From Methanomassiliicoccales archaeon (lineage in GTDB: Archaea > Thermoplasmatota > Thermoplasmata > Methanomassiliicoccales > Methanomethylophilaceae): a stretch of 28,237 nucleotides of DNA. Below are positions 15,532 through 23,301 of this stretch, piece by piece (positions within the stretch are counted from its first letter, which is position 1; each line of letters begins with the position of its first letter). The DNA lies in the NCBI GenBank assembly GCA_900767505.1, contig CAAFZG010000102.1, forward strand, positions 1 through 28,237, given 5' to 3'. A program made the translations under genes and the position numbers. Below the pieces are notes generated by a model, which worked only from the letters and a program-made list of their open reading frames with translations, made no database searches and had not been told where the DNA came from.

Positions 15532-16793
15532 GAACGTTGCCTGACGGATTGGACGGGGCGATAATGGCGGTCGAGAGCATCGAGGATGCCGCGGCGTTCC
15601 TCCACGGCCCCGGGGGGTGCAGGGTGAGGCTGATGGTCCATTCCACCGCCGTGTTCCCCAGGGATGACTGCGACGACCGCTGCTTCATCCCGTATTACAA
15701 CGGATATCCGCGCGTACCCGCAACATATCTCGACGAGTACGATTACATCAACGGGGCCTCGTACAAATTGGACGAGGGCCTCGGGATCGTGGGTTCCCGC
15801 GAACCCAATCTCGTGGTCACAGTGGATTCCCCCGGAGCCTCCCTGATAGGGGACGATCATGACGGGGCGATCTCCAGAGCGGGGATGTCCGACCGTGCGC
15901 TGCACATAGACTCCGATATGTTCTCCATGCCGATGCAGTGGAGCTACGGCCACACGCTCGCGGCCGTGATGGAGCATCTCTCGCCGGAGCGGAAGGAGGC
16001 CCGCAAAGGCACGGTCATCCTGATGGGACTCACGATAATGGACAAGGACTGGATGGATTCACGGGATGAACTCATCTCGTATCTGGAGGACATGGGGCTG
16101 GAGGTCCTGTGCTGCCCCGGCGCGGGAGCGTCCACGGAGGAGCTGAAGGCATCCGTGGATGCGGAGTATGCTGTCGTTGTGTGCCCGGAATCATGCTCCG
16201 GACTTCTGGAGTACTATCGGGGCAAAGGGGTGGAGGTCATCGTATCGGACGCAGGCGCGCCCGTTGGATTCGACGCCCTGCGTTCGTGGATCGGTGCCGT
16301 GGCGGAGGCCACGGGCACCGACCCCTCTGTCCCTCTGGCGCGCGTGGAGGCCGAGGAGGTCCGCATAACGAACAGGCTGGTCGGAACGAGGTACAATGTG
16401 GCCCGTATCAGAGGGCTGACGTTCTCGGTGGCAGGCATATCCTCTGTCGTCAGGCCCATGACCGAGTGGCTGTACAGCTACATCGCGATGGCCCCCGTGG
16501 CCGTATCGCTGGATCCAGGTTCGGATGAGCATCAGGCCTCCATGCTGAAGGAGTTCCTGGAAAGGACCGACTACGCCGAGGCATTCGGGAAGGAGCCGGT
16601 CGAGGGATGCGATGTCGTCCTGTCCGAAGGGATAACGGCGTACACCATGAAGTTCAACGGAACATGCTCGATCGGGATCGCCATAGGGCAGTCGTCGATG
16701 GGGCTCGACGATGTCATCCCCCGTCCCATATTCGGGATACACGGCGTGAGGTACATCCTCGACGAGATGATGCACGGGGTCAGGGGAAGCTGA
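15528..16793 (+). CDS. NifK-like subunit, nitrogenase-superfamily component 1
   Basis: The 421-residue protein starts at GTG 15528, overlapping the upstream stop by four bases. It carries the component 1 fold: the N-terminal GAIMAVESIEDAAAFLHGPG followed by Cys31 (GPGGCR), the conserved ASLIGDD turn (104-110), and later Rossmann-like repeats (GTVILMGLTIMD, then VEVIVSDAGAPVGFDAL). Relative to NifK, the first ligand cysteine is replaced in the stretch LPDGLDGA, which has aspartates at 6 and 9. The third is replaced in TVDSPGASLIGDD. A CDDRC pair (48-52) is extra. It would pair with the NifD-like half of the preceding gene to hold one [4Fe-4S] cluster. No signal or membrane segment is seen. Substrate unknown. 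Confidence 0.85.
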   Translation: MRTLPDGLDGAIMAVESIEDAAAFLHGPGGCRVRLMVHSTAVFPRDDCDDRCFIPYYNGYPRVPATYLDEYDYINGASYKLDEGLGIVGSREPNLVVTVDSPGASLIGDDHDGAISRAGMSDRALHIDSDMFSMPMQWSYGHTLAAVMEHLSPERKEARKGTVILMGLTIMDKDWMDSRDELISYLEDMGLEVLCCPGAGASTEELKASVDAEYAVVVCPESCSGLLEYYRGKGVEVIVSDAGAPVGFDALRSWIGAVAEATGTDPSVPLARVEAEEVRITNRLVGTRYNVARIRGLTFSVAGISSVVRPMTEWLYSYIAMAPVAVSLDPGSDEHQASMLKEFLERTDYAEAFGKEPVEGCDVVLSEGITAYTMKFNGTCSIGIAIGQSSMGLDDVIPRPIFGIHGVRYILDEMMHGVRGS

Positions 16794-17023
16794 GCATTCC
16801 CGAACGGCCGGTGACGTCGGATGACAGAATCGTGCATTCTCTTTGTGATACTTGCCTGCATTCCAGGTCATATCCGGAACATACATCCATAATGTCCAGG
16901 ACTTTGTCACGTTGCCGAACGGACTTGCAGAAGCAGGGTGGAAAATGTCGGGCATGATGCCGTGTTGAGAACATGAAGTACGGGTCGGGGGCCGGGCCCC
17001 CGTTCCCGAAGCAATGGTTTGGC
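16794..17023. other. Convergent intergenic region
   Basis: About 230 bases lie between the NifK-like gene and the ABC-2 permease gene, which end towards each other. I see no gene or RNA in it, only the hairpin at 16986-17002. Confidence 0.5.
16986..17002 (-). terminator. GC hairpin after the exporter operon
   Basis: CGGGGGC (16986-16992) pairs with GCCCCCG (16996-17002) around a 3-base loop, 22 bases past the minus-strand stop at 17024. It is the likely 3' end of the operon. Confidence 0.45.
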
Positions 17024-17782
17024 TCAGACCTTGCGGGTCTTGAGAAGGTAGTAGTTCAGTATGAAGAACGCCACTCCGAACGCTATCAGGACCACTAAGG
17101 AGATCCAAGGGAATTCCCCGATGTAATCTGGAAGCGCGGCCGCCCTGATGCATTCGCTCGCATGGGTCAGGGGCAGGCAGTACAGAACGGCTTGGAACAC
17201 GGGACTCAGACTGGAGACCGAGAAGAATGTTCCGCACAGGAATGTCATCGGCAGGATGATCAGGCTGTTGAAGGTGGCCATGCTCTGGTGTGACTTCGCT
17301 ATCAGTGCGGCGGCCATTCCGAGGAAGGAGAACACCAGACAGCTGATCAGCATGCATGCGATGAACAGCGGCGACAGCACGAGCTCCGGGGCGAGGAACA
17401 GTCCGAGCGCATACAGGAGCCCGCAGCTCACCACACCTCTTGTCAGTCCGAGCATGCATTTCCCGAGGATGATCGCGGGAAGCGAGAGCGGACACATCAT
17501 CATCTCGTCGAAGCTCTTGTAATACAATCTCTGCACGTTCATACGCGCGGACGTGCTGGAGAACGACGACGAAAGCGACGAAAGCGCCACGATACCGGGG
17601 ATCACGAACGCCACATAACTCACTCCGATGTCAGTCGTACCGCTCCTGAGTCCGTATCCGAACGCTATGAGGTACAGAAGCGGGCTCATAATGCTCATGA
17701 CCAGGATGTTCAGGAAGTTGTGCTTCATGAACATCATGTCGCCCCAGGCGACGTAGTAAACCTGTTTCAGGAATGCGATCAT
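17024..17782 (-). CDS. ABC-2 type exporter permease
   Basis: This 252-residue integral membrane protein has about six hydrophobic segments and the ABC-2 pattern: a cytoplasmic start (MIAFLKQVYYVAWGDMMFMK), YVAFVIPGIVALSSL, the amphipathic region RMNVQRLYYKSFDEMMMCPL, and LPMTFLCGTFFSVSSLSPVF near the C-terminus. It resembles DrrB/NodJ-type exporters of drugs, lipids or polysaccharides. Its ATG overlaps the ATPase stop as ATGA. Being last in an operon that otherwise encodes an importer, it may expel the metal-free ligand or a product, but that is speculation. Confidence 0.88.
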   Translation of the reverse strand: MIAFLKQVYYVAWGDMMFMKHNFLNILVMSIMSPLLYLIAFGYGLRSGTTDIGVSYVAFVIPGIVALSSLSSSFSSTSARMNVQRLYYKSFDEMMMCPLSLPAIILGKCMLGLTRGVVSCGLLYALGLFLAPELVLSPLFIACMLISCLVFSFLGMAAALIAKSHQSMATFNSLIILPMTFLCGTFFSVSSLSPVFQAVLYCLPLTHASECIRAAALPDYIGEFPWISLVVLIAFGVAFFILNYYLLKTRKV

Positions 17783-18642
17783 TTCTGTCCCCCCACGCTC
17801 TTTCCGGTGAGCTCGACGAAAACATCCTCCAGGTTGGTGTTCCTGATGAGGACGTTGTCTTCCGAATCCAGGGTGGAGACGAACGCTTTCGCCTCATCTC
17901 TGCTCTTGAAGTAACGGTATTGGGTGTTCTTGTCGTCCATGAACTCCACTGCGGTGGACCCCATCCTGTCGCACAGGGCTTTGGGCTCATCGAGGGCGAT
18001 TATCTTCCCGTGATCGATGATCCCGACCCTGTCGCACAGCGCTTCCGCCTCTTCGATGTAATGCGTTGTGAGGAAGATCGTCGTACCCTTCTCGTTCAGG
18101 TTCCTGACAACGTCCCACAGCAGGCGCCTGGCGTTGATGTCCAGGCCGGACGTGGGTTCGTCCAGGAAGAGCACGTCGGGGCGGTGGAGGACCGCGCAGA
18201 CTATCGCGGCCCTCTTCTTCCATCCTCCGGAAAGGGAGTCGACGGGTTTGTCAAGGTATTCGCCAAGTCCGAAGTACTCGGAGAGTTCGGCGATCCTCGC
18301 CTCCCTCTCCTTCTTCGGGATCATATGGTACATCGCATGGGAGATCATGTTCTCCCTGATCGTCAGGTCCTTGTCCAGCGAAACCTGCTGCTGGATGACG
18401 CCCATGCGTTCTTTGGCCTCGGTCGGTTGCTTCAGAAGGTCGAAGCCGTCCACTGTTATGGAACCCTCGTCGAAATTGGTGAGCGTGGCGATGCACCTGA
18501 CCGTTGTGGTCTTCCCGGCACCGTTGGGGCCGAGGAAGCCGAAGACCTCCCCCTTCCTGATGTTCAGGTTCAGGTGGTCCACGGCGGTCCTGTCGCCGAA
18601 GCGTTTGACGAGGTCTTTGATCTCTATGATGTCTTCAGAAAT
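17779..18642 (-). CDS. ABC-2 type exporter ATPase, start codon uncertain
   Basis: The protein has Walker A GPNGAGKTTT, signature LSGGWKKR and Walker B VLFLDEPTSGLD, followed by a C-terminal tail (NLEDVFVELTGKSVGG) of the DrrA/CcmA-like drug and polysaccharide exporters. The first canonical start, GTG 18582, would remove the family's N-terminal strand and A-loop region, which is encoded just upstream (IIEIKDLVKRFGDRTAV). In that frame there is no ATG, GTG or TTG back to the stop of the upstream permease at 18676. I place the start at ATT 18642, which has AGAGG about 8 bases before it, but an ATA/ATC start or a sequencing error is possible. The gene overlaps its permease partner by ATGA. It probably works with that permease. 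Confidence 0.8.
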   Translation of the reverse strand: MSEDIIEIKDLVKRFGDRTAVDHLNLNIRKGEVFGFLGPNGAGKTTTVRCIATLTNFDEGSITVDGFDLLKQPTEAKERMGVIQQQVSLDKDLTIRENMISHAMYHMIPKKEREARIAELSEYFGLGEYLDKPVDSLSGGWKKRAAIVCAVLHRPDVLFLDEPTSGLDINARRLLWDVVRNLNEKGTTIFLTTHYIEEAEALCDRVGIIDHGKIIALDEPKALCDRMGSTAVEFMDDKNTQYRYFKSRDEAKAFVSTLDSEDNVLIRNTNLEDVFVELTGKSVGGQK

Positions 18643-18675
18643 TGTCTCAGCCTCTGTATTGGTTTTATTCGGACT

Positions 18676-19737
18676 TCACATCCATGCGGATTTCCTCTGT
18701 TTGACGAGGATCCATATGAACAAAGGCCCTCCGATCATCGAGCAGATGACCCCGACGGGCAGTCCGTTGACTCCGCTCACTTTTGCAATGGTGTCCGCTA
18801 TTAATACAAAAGCGGCTCCGAAAGCTGCGGAAGCAGGTATCAGGTAGCGGTTGTTCGATCCGACGAATATCCTCGCAACATGCGGTCCGACGAGTCCTAT
18901 GAATCCGATCGTTCCGGTGAAGCAGATCATGGCCGCCGTGAGCAGGGATGCGAGGAGCAATGTGATCAGCCTGATGTGGTCGGCCCTCTCTCCGAAGGTC
19001 TTCACTGCCCTGTCTCCGGCATACATGATGTTCAGTTTGCTGGAGAGGAACCAGAGGAGTGTGATGATCACTGCGGCGGATGCCGCCATGACGGGGATGC
19101 ATTCCCATCTGACCCTGCTCATGGAACCCACTCTCCACTCGTATGCGTTGGCCAGGGTTTCCGACGGGGATGTGACCAGGATTATCTGCGTTATCGATGA
19201 GAACAGGAACATCACCGCGATTCCTGTGAGGATCATCGCAGTCGGCGTCAGATTCCTGCATTTGGAGACCATTATGATGATCGTCAGGGGGATGAGCGAG
19301 AAGATGAATGAATTGACGACTGTGGAACTGACACCGTCCAACCACGGGATGACCGATATGCCGAAGGCGATGCTCAACGTCGCACCGAGGAATGCTCCCG
19401 AGGATATCCCCATCGTATAGGGGTCTGCCAAGGGGTTCTTGAAACCGTTCTGCATTATCGCTCCCGCGACAGCGAGCCCCGCACCGACCAGTATCGCACC
19501 GATCGCTCTGGGGACGCGGGTGTCCCAGATGTAGTGGTCGTCCCACTCGTCCGTTATGTTTCCGGAGATGTGTTGGAAGAACGTCTCGATCGCCCTACCG
19601 AGCGAGATGTCGTACACTCCGAATCCCAATGTGATGAAGAACGATGCGACCGCCAGGACCACGAACGCGATTATGAACACGGTCTTCCGTATGTTCGCAT
19701 TCCTGTATTGTGATCTGAATTCCGAATTGTCGCTCAA
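18676..19737 (-). CDS. FecCD/BtuC-type ABC importer permease B (system 2)
   Basis: The 353-residue polytopic membrane protein has the family signatures WDTRVPRAIGAILVGAGLAV, AGAIMQNGFKNPLADPYTMG, ANAYEWRVGSMS and FTGTIGFIGLVGPHVARIF, with a C-terminal RKSAWM. The start is TTG 19737, overlapping the previous permease stop as TTGA; there is no ATG before the first membrane helix. It is the second of two tandem permeases, so the importer probably has a heterodimeric channel. It belongs to the operon led by the dockerin-type binding protein at 22246, with its ATPase encoded separately at 22329-23201. Confidence 0.9.
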   Translation of the reverse strand: MSDNSEFRSQYRNANIRKTVFIIAFVVLAVASFFITLGFGVYDISLGRAIETFFQHISGNITDEWDDHYIWDTRVPRAIGAILVGAGLAVAGAIMQNGFKNPLADPYTMGISSGAFLGATLSIAFGISVIPWLDGVSSTVVNSFIFSLIPLTIIIMVSKCRNLTPTAMILTGIAVMFLFSSITQIILVTSPSETLANAYEWRVGSMSRVRWECIPVMAASAAVIITLLWFLSSKLNIMYAGDRAVKTFGERADHIRLITLLLASLLTAAMICFTGTIGFIGLVGPHVARIFVGSNNRYLIPASAAFGAAFVLIADTIAKVSGVNGLPVGVICSMIGGPLFIWILVKQRKSAWM

Positions 19738-20825
19738 TAGATCACTCCCGGCTTTCTGCTCTGGTAGATGATCAATGCGAAGAACACAGGACTACCAATG
19801 ATGCTCATCACCACTCCGACGGGTATGTTGGACAGCTCGAATGCTATGTAATCGGCTATCAGCAGCGTCAGTGCCCCGACCACCATGGATATCGGTGCGA
19901 CGAACCTGTTGTCGGAACCGATGACCATTCTCACCAGATGGGGTGCGACAAGTCCCACGAATCCGATTATACCGGTGAAAGAGACTATTGCCGCAGTCAT
20001 CACGGCCATCAGCATTAGGCAGTATGTCCTGAATCTCTGTATATCGACTCCGAGGCTGATCGCGCTGTTCTCTCCCAGGGACATAACGTTGAGCCTGCTG
20101 GTCATCATCATGACGACTGCGGATCCGAACAAAGTGATGATTACCATCAGGGGGATCGAGCTCCAGCTCATTCCGTCGAGGCTTCCTATCTGCCACATAT
20201 ACGCACTTTTCAGTGTGTCCGCGTCAGTTGTCACCATCATGTATGTGATCATCGAGTTGAAGAAGTAGGATATCGCGGTACCGAGGAGGATCAGGGTCGC
20301 AGGGGTCATATGGATCCTCTGCGAGATGAAGACGATCAGCAACGCCGGGATCATCGCGCCTATGAATGCATTGGACACTATCCCCATCTCACCGGATATG
20401 TTGGCCATCGTCGCTCCGACAATGATGGCCGCAACGGCTCCGAAGCATGCACCCGAGGATATTCCCGTGCTGTACGGGTCGGCCAGAGGGTTCGTCATCA
20501 TGGACTGCATCATGGTTCCGCATACTGCGAGTCCCGCTCCCGCGACTATCGCCGCAACGACGTGCGGCATCGCGGTATTCCAGATGTACCTGTCAGCCCA
20601 CCACTCGATACTATCGCTGGGGTATGTGTTCCCGCATATGTGGTTCCAGATGATCTCATACGTTTTCTTGAGGCCGAGGTCGCCGTAATTGGCGAATGAC
20701 AGCAGCCCCACGAAAAGCACGATCCCCATTATGCAGAGGATCAGAAAAACGATCTTCTTGGTGATCGCCTTATGGTATTCAGATATCATCCGCTCCTTTG
20801 TCATTCCGCCCGAGTCTTCTGACAT
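19734..20825 (-). CDS. FecCD/BtuC-type ABC importer permease A (system 2)
   Basis: The 363-residue membrane protein shows WNTAMPHVVAAIVAGAGLAV, CGTMMQSMMTNPLADPYSTG, KSAYMWQIGSLDG and FTGIIGFVGLVAPHLVRMV, the hallmarks of FecCD permeases, with about ten hydrophobic segments. ATG 20825 is preferred; ATG 20804 is a shorter option with a purine-rich sequence before it. Between it and the binding-protein gene lies a hairpin with a T run that may lower its expression relative to the binding protein. It overlaps the next permease by TTGA. The substrate is unknown but likely an iron-type chelate, corrinoid or related metal complex. Confidence 0.92.
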   Translation of the reverse strand: MSEDSGGMTKERMISEYHKAITKKIVFLILCIMGIVLFVGLLSFANYGDLGLKKTYEIIWNHICGNTYPSDSIEWWADRYIWNTAMPHVVAAIVAGAGLAVCGTMMQSMMTNPLADPYSTGISSGACFGAVAAIIVGATMANISGEMGIVSNAFIGAMIPALLIVFISQRIHMTPATLILLGTAISYFFNSMITYMMVTTDADTLKSAYMWQIGSLDGMSWSSIPLMVIITLFGSAVVMMMTSRLNVMSLGENSAISLGVDIQRFRTYCLMLMAVMTAAIVSFTGIIGFVGLVAPHLVRMVIGSDNRFVAPISMVVGALTLLIADYIAFELSNIPVGVVMSIIGSPVFFALIIYQSRKPGVIY

Positions 20826-20840
20826 GTTATCTGGTCTCGG

Positions 20841-20867
20841 AAAAAGGCCGGGGCGCCAGGGCCCCGG
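20841..20867 (-). terminator. Hairpin plus T run between binding protein and permease genes
   Basis: CCGGGGC and GCCCCGG (20848-20854, 20861-20867) form a stem on the minus-strand transcript, followed directly by CCTTTTT. It lies just 9 bases after the binding-protein stop and inside the operon, so it probably acts as a partial terminator that lets the binding protein be made in excess. Confidence 0.55.
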
Positions 20868-20875
20868 AAAAGGTT

Positions 20876-22246
20876 TCAGGCGGTTGCCTTCTTGTACACG
20901 TTCACATCGATGTATGCCAACACCGTGTCGACGCTCTGGCCCTTGAGGGGGTTGGTTCCCATGTCGATGAAGTCCTTGAGGACGCCGTCCGCCCACTCAA
21001 GTGAGAACTGGTCGCCATAGAGCGCGTGTGCCATGTAAGCGACCTTTACCGCACCGGGGAGCAGGTTGTTGACATAGGCGAGTTTGTCTTCGAATCCCTT
21101 GAAGTACTCGGTCGAGGACACACCGCTGTTGCTGTGGTCCCATGTGGCGATGATCGTCTCCTTGAGTTTCTCCTCGGTGGTGCACCAATCCATGGAGCGG
21201 TTGTTGAGGATGGCGTCAACGTCCTTGTAGTTGGACAGCGCCTCGGTGGACGTCATCTTGACGGAACTGGTTCCTGCGTATTTGGTTGCGAAGTCCGAAT
21301 TGACCTTGTAGTAGGGGATTCCGCCGGCTTCCATTCCGGATGTGTTGAATGTGGAGTCGTTCTGGCAGATGTAGATGTACATGTTGCAGCTGATGTAGCT
21401 GGACTTCTTCGAATCGCTCAGTCCGCCGACCTTCTTGTCGATCTGGTCCAGGACGTTCCAGCTCTTCTGTGCATAGTCGACGCCCATCTTCTCGCACTCT
21501 CCTCCAAAGAGGAATCCGAGGGTCAGGACGGTGGTGATCTCGTCAGTGGCGTCAGCGGACTTGTATATGATCAGGGGGATCCCTGCAGCTTCCAGATCGG
21601 CTGCGCGCGAATCGTTGATCTGAGCTATTCCGCTGTAATCGGCTATGAATGCCCCGATGTTGTTGTTCAGGCTTGCGGCAAGCGTGGTGAAGTTCTTCCA
21701 TGCGGCATCGGTGATGCTCCTCTGGCTTCCTTTGAGGTTCACGGCCTTGTCGCTGATCGAAGCTTCGGCAACCTTGTAGCTGCTGACGAAGTATCCTGCG
21801 ACATACTGTCCGCCGTTGGCGTAGAGAAGGGGCTCCTGGACGTTGGTTCCGTAGGGAACGACGTTCCTGAGGGGGTAGGTGCAGGAGACGGTCGTGTTGT
21901 TTCCGTTCCTGTCGACACAGATGACCCTTACAGGGGTTCCGGATTTCCTGTCGATGAGGTTCTGAAGGTTTTCTTTGTCTTTCTCATTCAGCGCTCCGTC
22001 GCCGTTCACATCGGCGAGGGGGTACTCGCTAGCCGTTTTCTCCTCTTTGATAAGTTTCTCGAGGACGGTCATATCCTGGGCATCGATGGTGTGATCGTCG
22101 TTCAGGTTGCCTACAATCTGGAGTTTCGATGCGATGGCAGCATCCGATTCATTGGAATCGTTGTTGACCAGCATGACTCCGGCTGCGGCGACGATCACCA
22201 CCGCCACAAGGGCGACGGCCACGATCATCGTTGTTTGCTTGTTCAT
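20876..22246 (-). CDS. Membrane-anchored substrate-binding protein with dockerin-like domain (system 2)
   Basis: The 456-residue protein has one N-terminal hydrophobic helix (about residues 7-27), then two calcium-loop motifs: N47-D58 (NLNDDHTIDAQD) and D79-D90 (DVNGDGALNEKD). The first loop sits at exactly the same residue numbers as in the system 1 protein. The remainder (about 105-456) is a class III binding-protein fold: VVPYGTNVQEPLLYANGGQY, then IGAFIADYSGIAQIND, LEAAGIPLIIYKSADATDEI, and a helical C-lobe. The ATG at 22246 has AAAGGAGG close before it and a palindromic operator further upstream. It leads an operon with two permeases and an exporter pair. It likely captures the metal complex outside the membrane. 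The two paralogues are clearly related in layout but differ in the binding lobes, suggesting different ligands. Confidence 0.9.
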   Translation of the reverse strand: MNKQTTMIVAVALVAVVIVAAAGVMLVNNDSNESDAAIASKLQIVGNLNDDHTIDAQDMTVLEKLIKEEKTASEYPLADVNGDGALNEKDKENLQNLIDRKSGTPVRVICVDRNGNNTTVSCTYPLRNVVPYGTNVQEPLLYANGGQYVAGYFVSSYKVAEASISDKAVNLKGSQRSITDAAWKNFTTLAASLNNNIGAFIADYSGIAQINDSRAADLEAAGIPLIIYKSADATDEITTVLTLGFLFGGECEKMGVDYAQKSWNVLDQIDKKVGGLSDSKKSSYISCNMYIYICQNDSTFNTSGMEAGGIPYYKVNSDFATKYAGTSSVKMTSTEALSNYKDVDAILNNRSMDWCTTEEKLKETIIATWDHSNSGVSSTEYFKGFEDKLAYVNNLLPGAVKVAYMAHALYGDQFSLEWADGVLKDFIDMGTNPLKGQSVDTVLAYIDVNVYKKATA

Positions 22247-22267
22247 TGCTTTTGCCTCCTTTAAAAA

Positions 22268-22284
22268 TTGGATTATAAGTCCAA
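22268..22284 (-). promoter_or_regulatory. Shared palindromic operator, copy E
   Basis: TTGGATTATAAGTCCAA has perfect TTGGA/TCCAA arms. It lies 21 bases before the ATG of the system 2 binding protein, just ahead of its AAAGGAGG ribosome site. No better TATA box is seen upstream, so the core may double as the promoter element. Confidence 0.75.
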
Positions 22285-22328
22285 CTTGGTCCGTGGGAAT
22301 ACCCTCGGACCTGTTTGATTGAAATCAT

Positions 22329-23201
22329 TTAGTGGGTATCTTCGGCATCGACCGTGCTTGCAGTACTTTTCTCGGAACTCTTCCTCTTCCTGATGGCGGC
22401 CATGGCAGCGGACGGGTTGGCGTCATCCGTCATCGGCAACGCATCCTTCAGAATCACATGAGGGCGGTCCCCGTCCATGACTATCTCCGACTTGACTCCG
22501 TAGACCGTCATGAGGTTCTCTTTCGTGATCACCTCGTTCGGGGTTCCCACGTCGTACACATTGCCCTGGAACATCAGGATGATCTGATCCGCATACTTGG
22601 CCGCGATGTTGATGTCGTGGCTGATCATGATGATCAGTATCCCCTTCTCCACGGAGAGGCGTTTGAGCATCTTGGTCACCTCCAGCTGATGACGTACATC
22701 CAGGTTGGATGTAGGTTCGTCCAGCAGAAGGATCTTGGGCTCCTGCACAAGTCCTCTGGCCAGCATGACCTTCTGGTGCTGTCCCGCCGACAGTTCGTTG
22801 AACTGCCTCATGGCAAGATGGGAGATCCCGAGCATCTTCAGCGTGTCGTACACGATGTCAAGGTCCCTGTCCAGTGTATTCCATTTGGCATGCGGGTGCC
22901 TGCCCATCATGACAGTGTCCACAACGGTCAGGGGGAAGGAATCGTTGGCGGAGTACGGGACGTATCCGATCTCCTTGGCGAGTTCCTTTATCGAGATGCC
23001 CTTGACATCCTCTCCGTCTATGAAAACGGAGCCTGAGGTGGGTTCGAGAATCTTGTTCATGCAGTGTATGAGCGTGGATTTGCCGACTCCGTTCGGACCC
23101 AGTATGGAAACGAATCCCGGACCGTTGATGTCCAGCGTTATGTCGTTCAGCACTGGTGTGCTGGAGTATGAAAACTCCACGTCGTCGATCTTTACGTGCA
23201 T
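22329..23201 (-). CDS. FecE/BtuD-type ABC importer ATPase (system 2)
   Basis: The 290-residue protein carries Walker A GPNGVGKST, the signature ELSAGQHQKVMLARGL, Walker B ILLLDEPTSNLD and the H-loop MISHDINIAAKYADQ. It is very similar in layout to the system 1 ATPase. The last ~30 residues are a charged, low-complexity tail rich in Ser, Lys and Ala. ATG 23201 follows GAGGA at short spacing; earlier in-frame ATGs lie in or beyond the operator. It sits upstream of the binding protein gene on the same strand with its own operator, so it is presumably the missing ATPase of the two-permease importer at 18676-20825. Confidence 0.93.
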   Translation of the reverse strand: MHVKIDDVEFSYSSTPVLNDITLDINGPGFVSILGPNGVGKSTLIHCMNKILEPTSGSVFIDGEDVKGISIKELAKEIGYVPYSANDSFPLTVVDTVMMGRHPHAKWNTLDRDLDIVYDTLKMLGISHLAMRQFNELSAGQHQKVMLARGLVQEPKILLLDEPTSNLDVRHQLEVTKMLKRLSVEKGILIIMISHDINIAAKYADQIILMFQGNVYDVGTPNEVITKENLMTVYGVKSEIVMDGDRPHVILKDALPMTDDANPSAAMAAIRKRKSSEKSTASTVDAEDTH

Positions 23202-23212
23202 GATATCCTCGA

Positions 23213-23229
23213 TTGGATGAATCATCCTG
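23213..23229 (-). promoter_or_regulatory. Shared palindromic operator, copy F
   Basis: TTGGATGAATCATCCTG holds the inner palindrome GGATgaatcATCC; the last two arm bases are not matched. It lies just before the ribosome site of the FecE-type gene (ATG 23201), with A/T boxes at 23231-23241 and 23253-23262 on the minus strand. Confidence 0.6.
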
Positions 23230-23301
23230 CTAGTAGATAAATGTGAGAGATGTGGATTTATATCGATGGCAATAGGACGGATGGATAATCCCATCAATCC
23301 C

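Noticed and set aside
13378..16793. A nitrogen-fixing nitrogenase (nifHDK)
   Set aside because: The K-like subunit lacks two of three cluster cysteines, I see no cofactor-binding neighbourhood, and nifE, nifN and nifB are absent from the window.
13378..16793. CfbC/CfbD of coenzyme F430 synthesis
   Set aside because: CfbC and CfbD are separate proteins without a K-like partner, and no cfbA, cfbB or cfbE is nearby. Here a fusion plus a K-like gene sits with cobN/chlI.
16794..17023. Small gene or RNA between the NifK-like gene and the exporter permease
   Set aside because: Short frames here show no ribosome site, family motif or conserved RNA shape that I recognise.
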